A DNA stretch of 64,000 bases. Origin: Alligator mississippiensis (taxonomy: Eukaryota > Chordata > Crocodylia > Alligatoridae). Position 1 is the stretch's first letter, and every line of letters starts with the position of its first letter. Below the pieces are notes generated by a model. It worked only from the letters and a program-made list of their open reading frames with translations. It was not told where the DNA came from and did no database searches. Made by a program: the position numbers and the translations under genes. The stretch lies in assembly GCF_030867095.1 (NCBI RefSeq), contig NC_081833.1, positions 69,839,895-69,903,894 of the forward strand. Direction: 5' to 3'. Below, piece after piece: positions 62,101-64,000 of the stretch.

Positions 62101-63653
62101 GAGTACTTGAAGTCTCTTATGCCTCTTCACACCATTTTAATTCAAGTAATGATGAGCAAACAGGTTTTGCAGGGCATAAGCAATACAATGGGCTCATGAT
62201 GTGTGGATGTACACACAGCAACATTGCTAATGATCTTCTGGCTTAAACTGGCAACTCTATGCTTAGCATGCTTTGAGAAGATTTGCAAATTACAGACATG
62301 TTTAAAAGCTTTTATTTCCGTTGGTTTAACAATCTGCTTGAAAATCAGACCCACCTAATTCTAGGTGGTGCAGCCTTTTTAAGTAAAACATCTACAGACT
62401 ACAAATGTTGTTTGTTTAGTAAATCTGTTTACTTTCCATATTCAACACCATTTTTTCTTATTTTATACAGTTTCACAATTTCCTTTCAGGTTTTTCCTTT
62501 TTTTTCTTCCCTAAAGCCATTTTAATAGCCTACTGGGAATATTAAAGGCAAGGAGATGAATGCATTTATTAGTTTCAGTAAATTCCATGCAAAAATTTAA
62601 ATATCATCATGTCTGAACAATCTAAAATAAAGGTATTTGAGATGTGCAATAGGGCAAACCACTATTCTGTTCATTAACCCTCAATACTTAAATAATTTAT
62701 TCTTTGTTCCAGAGAAAACAATTAAAATTAAATGGACTTTTTATGCACCGATATAAAAATGATTCTACAAAGAACACTAATGTGGAATAAATTACCTAAT
62801 CAGAAAAAAGGTAGCAATGATATAACATACAGTAGAAGGATTATTTAGGGTTTTAATGCAGAGGACAACCTTTTGAGAATTAAGATTTACTGCAGAGCCA
62901 ATAAAAATAAAGAGCTTTTTCAAGTGGGCAATATCAAATTACCACCTACTTGAAGCAATGAAGAACCCCCAAGGCACTTGAAGGTACTTTGATATTTTTA
63001 CATCTTTTGGTGGTGCTGATTAACACCTATTAAAATACAGACTTCAAATAACAGAACTCATTGAGAACCCAACAACCGTTTAAACTGTTCAACTCTGCAC
63101 AAAAAGCATCATGCACATGTGCACTGTCTGGCACTGCATGTTCTGATCCTTTTCTATGCACCTGGAGTACCTACTTATGAGCAGGCTGAAGCATCTGCCC
63201 TTTGGACAGCAGGGATATGGAAATGTGGTGAATATATGAAGAAGAAAGAACTAGCAAGAAGGAGGGGGCTTGATAAAGGGGAAGACCACACTGAAAGATA
63301 CAGAAGGCATTTCAATTTTACATTTAGCTCCAAATTTTGTCATGACTTAATATGGGAAGTTTTACAGCATGCTTAATTTACTAATGAAATCACCGACAGT
63401 TCTGCATACAGCAGGGTCTGCTAACTCCACTCACTCTCGAGCACTATCTGTATTCCAGGGCTGATTCACCTGACGGAGATCTCTCACTCTATGATCACAT
63501 AATATTCCTGCTAATTCATCTGACACTCATTTCCCCAACCCACCCACTCATATCATTTTTCAGAACTCTTACCTCTTTGTGACACTTTCTGAGCAGACTG
63601 ATAATGAGGTTACATTCTTCCGTGTGCTTATGAGGAGACAAGTCTGGATGCAT
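47079..63653 (-). CDS. CMC2: CMC2, COX assembly mitochondrial protein 2 homolog (three coding exons)
   Basis: The joined exons 63573-63653, 52105-52176 and 47079-47153 read as one 75-residue protein. Cysteines at 14/24 and 37/47 form two exact CX9C motifs in a predicted helical hairpin, the signature of small intermembrane-space proteins imported by the MIA40/CHCHD4 disulfide relay. The start MHPDLSPH, the TEEC segment and the LKFFGHCND segment match what I know of CMC2, which is used in cytochrome c oxidase biogenesis. Introns are 11,396 and 4,951 bp, both phase 0 with GT-AG ends. The human protein, as I recall it, is 79 residues. This one is slightly shorter, and its tail after about residue 60 is rich in Arg and Gln and differs from the usual ending. 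There is no signal peptide or membrane segment. Identity is near certain. Only the 5' noncoding exon and exact transcript ends are open. Confidence 0.95.
49201..49291 (-). other. Possible cryptic or poison exon in the CMC2 intron
   Basis: On the sense strand a TTTCTTTAG acceptor at 49292-49300 and an AAG|GTAAGATC donor ending at 49199-49200 bracket 91 nt. Read in phase from the preceding exon, a TGA appears after 18 codons, and the length is not a multiple of three. Inclusion would therefore truncate CMC2 within its coding region. It may equally be a chance pair of sites or an old repeat. Confidence 0.25.
50587..50613 (-). promoter_or_regulatory. G-quadruplex motif in the CMC2 intron, sense strand
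   Basis: The plus strand is a C-run tract; the minus (sense) strand reads five G-runs of at least three with loops of one to four bases. This meets the usual G3+N1-7 rule and would be present in CMC2 pre-mRNA between the last two coding exons. A role is not shown. Confidence 0.6.
52105..52176 (-). CDS. CMC2: CMC2 second coding exon (residues 28-51)
   Basis: This exon has 72 nt (24 codons) and starts after acceptor CATTCCTAG with [12 protein letters not shown]. It contains the second CX9C pair (C37, C47) and ends with CLKKE at donor AAAGAG|GTAAGTTG. Both flanking introns are phase 0. The motif spacing is intact and there is no stop or frameshift, so the exon appears functional. Confidence 0.95.
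52885..52965 (+). mobile_element. Interspersed repeat fragment (ATACTGGGTCAG type)
   Basis: GGACATGAGAAGTGCTATAC, TGGGTCAGCCCAATGATCC and CTAGGCCAGTATTCTGC match a repeat widespread in turtles, crocodilians and birds. Family name not assigned. Confidence 0.6.
55090..55480 (-). mobile_element. Old SINE/LINE-derived repeat with (TTTG)n inside
   Basis: GATCTGTCCCAAGGACCTTAC, AGATTAATTTCAG and, beyond the microsatellite, AGAAGTGCAAATAGTGAGG with TTTGTGGACTAAC correspond to a reversed SINE-type tail (AAGGAGCTTACAATCTAA). Diverged. Confidence 0.4.
55328..55353 (+). repeat. (TTTG)n microsatellite
   Basis: About six uninterrupted TTTG units. Confidence 0.95.
55980..56742. mobile_element. hAT-like element with internal duplication
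   Basis: Ends CAGAGGATGAGAACCTGTCG and complement of AGGTTGAGAACCACTG agree at most positions. Inside, TTTTCAAGAGACACCTTGGAGC (56050-56075 area) recurs as TGTCAAGAGGCACACTGGAGC about 230 bp later, and GTGGTGGCATGTC has an inverted partner. No TSD is seen, so the ends may be off by a few bases. Confidence 0.5.
57749..57792 (+). repeat. Short tandem duplication
   Basis: TTTTTTCTTCTGAAGT occurs twice in tandem, 24 bp apart, a recent-looking local duplication. Confidence 0.8.
58113..58130 (+). repeat. (AAAT)n microsatellite
   Basis: Four AAAT units in a row. Confidence 0.9.
58486..58640 (+). mobile_element. Interspersed repeat (GTAGCCGTGCTGGTCT type)
   Basis: GTAGCCGTGCTGGTCTAAG, TATCTTTTATTAGACCAACG and GCAAGCTTTCGGGTTC, then ACCCTTCGTCAGG form the known order of a repeat common in crocodilians and turtles. 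The class is not assigned. Confidence 0.7.
60292..60925. mobile_element. hAT element copy B, 634 bp, perfect 8-bp TSD
   Basis: It starts CAGGGGTGGGCAATTATTTT and ends ATTTTGCCTGCCTCTG. GTATAACA flanks it at 60284-60291 and 60926-60933. It shares GAGTTTTGGTGAGCTGTC, GACAAGAAGTCCCACC, TGGAAGT and GGCCAGATCTGGCC with copy A. It lies in a CMC2 intron. No transposase. The 153-codon frame inside is incidental. Confidence 0.92.
61385..61400 (+). repeat. (TG)n microsatellite
   Basis: Eight TG units within CATCTGTGTG...GATGTG. Confidence 0.95.
63573..63653 (-). CDS. CMC2: CMC2 first coding exon (residues 1-27)
   Basis: The start codon is the complement of 63651-63653. Its context has A at -3 and G at -1, which suits initiation. 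The 27 codons run from [14 protein letters not shown] through the first CX9C (C14, C24) to CHKE, then a donor reading AAAGAG|GTAAGAGT. Sequence immediately 5' of the ATG is untranslated. The acceptor of this exon is not settled: a CAG at 63712-63714 or an AAG directly before the ATG would both work. No upstream in-frame extension resembling CMC2 is seen. Confidence 0.95.
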
Positions 63654-63711
63654 CTTGAGTTAAGGGTAATTTGTGTAGCTCAAGCACATAAAAATGTGAG
63701 GAACTTTCTAC
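63654..63711 (-). other. CMC2: Probable CMC2 5' UTR part of the first coding exon
   Basis: If the CAG at 63712-63714 (preceded by TTTTAATATTGG on the minus strand) is the acceptor, this stretch is 5' UTR. If the AAG right before the ATG is used, there is none. No CpG-rich promoter is visible up to the right edge, so the first exon and promoter probably lie outside the window. Confidence 0.3.
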
Positions 63712-64000
63712 CTGCCAATATTAAAATATGAAATTGCATTTTAGAGTCTACCATAGTGCCACCTAGGAGATACTTGTGCTTTACTGTCTGAATAGTAGTA
63801 ATTGTCACCAAACCTGGAGTATAGCCCAATCTATTTTAATTTATGTTAAACAACCACATAAAAAATTAGTAATTAAAAATGAAAACCCAACATATGGCTT
63901 TCTTTTTCTGTCCTATAACTACAGATTGCTTACATGCTTAAGCACTTTGATGGGTCATAGCCATATTTTTTTTTTATATCTATAAAAATTGAAAAATTAT

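Larger units (their letters stand above)
52177..63572 (-). other. CMC2: CMC2 intron between the first two coding exons
   Basis: This intron of 11,396 bp has consensus splice ends. It contains the interspersed repeats listed at 52.9, 55.1-55.5, 56.0-56.7, 58.5 and 60.3-60.9 kb plus short microsatellites. Between them the sequence is AT-rich and holds no exon-like ORF with splice sites that I could support on either strand. Confidence 0.8.

Overview
The window is vertebrate nuclear DNA: long introns, GT-AG splice sites, dispersed non-LTR retrotransposons, SINEs and DNA-transposon remnants, and no dense gene packing. The repeats point to a sauropsid, most likely a crocodilian, with turtle as the alternative. 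They include a CR1 LINE tail ending in a CTATGAAACTAT-type motif, a tRNA-derived SINE with a MIR-like body, small palindromic MITEs, and several hAT copies with 8-bp target-site duplications. I infer the lineage from repeat style and could not test it.

One protein-coding gene is firmly supported. CMC2, a mitochondrial twin-CX9C protein used in cytochrome c oxidase biogenesis, lies on the minus strand with three coding exons: 63573-63653 (start codon), 52105-52176, and 47079-47153 (stop codon). Together they encode 75 residues with cysteines at 14/24 and 37/47. All junctions are GT-AG and phase 0. Any noncoding first exon and the promoter should lie beyond the right edge.

Layout. 1-46.8 kb: intergenic, no supported gene exon. 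It holds a SINE split by a palindromic MITE (1.5-2.1 kb), MITEs (about 6.0, 12.7, 23.8, 44.8 and 46.4 kb), CR1 fragments (9.6, 16.0 and 20.8 kb), hAT elements (12.5, 18.7-19.9, 29.6 and 35.8 kb), a putative LTR (about 15.1-15.6 kb), a CpG-enriched patch with a poly-G run (27.1-27.7 kb) and a decayed LINE with reverse transcriptase (30.4-32.6 kb). 46.85-63.7 kb: CMC2. Its 5-kb downstream intron carries a G-quadruplex motif and a possible cryptic exon; its 11.4-kb upstream intron carries repeats, including hAT copies near 56 and 60.3-60.9 kb.

In mammals as I remember them, CDYL2 and CMC2 are neighbours and CMC2 is close to CENPN. The gene-poor left part would fit the CDYL2-CMC2 interval, but no CDYL2 exon is visible. 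I found no new multi-gene system. The most informative structures are the dated and nested transposon insertions, the divergent CMC2 C-terminus, and a few noncoding candidates inside and beside CMC2.
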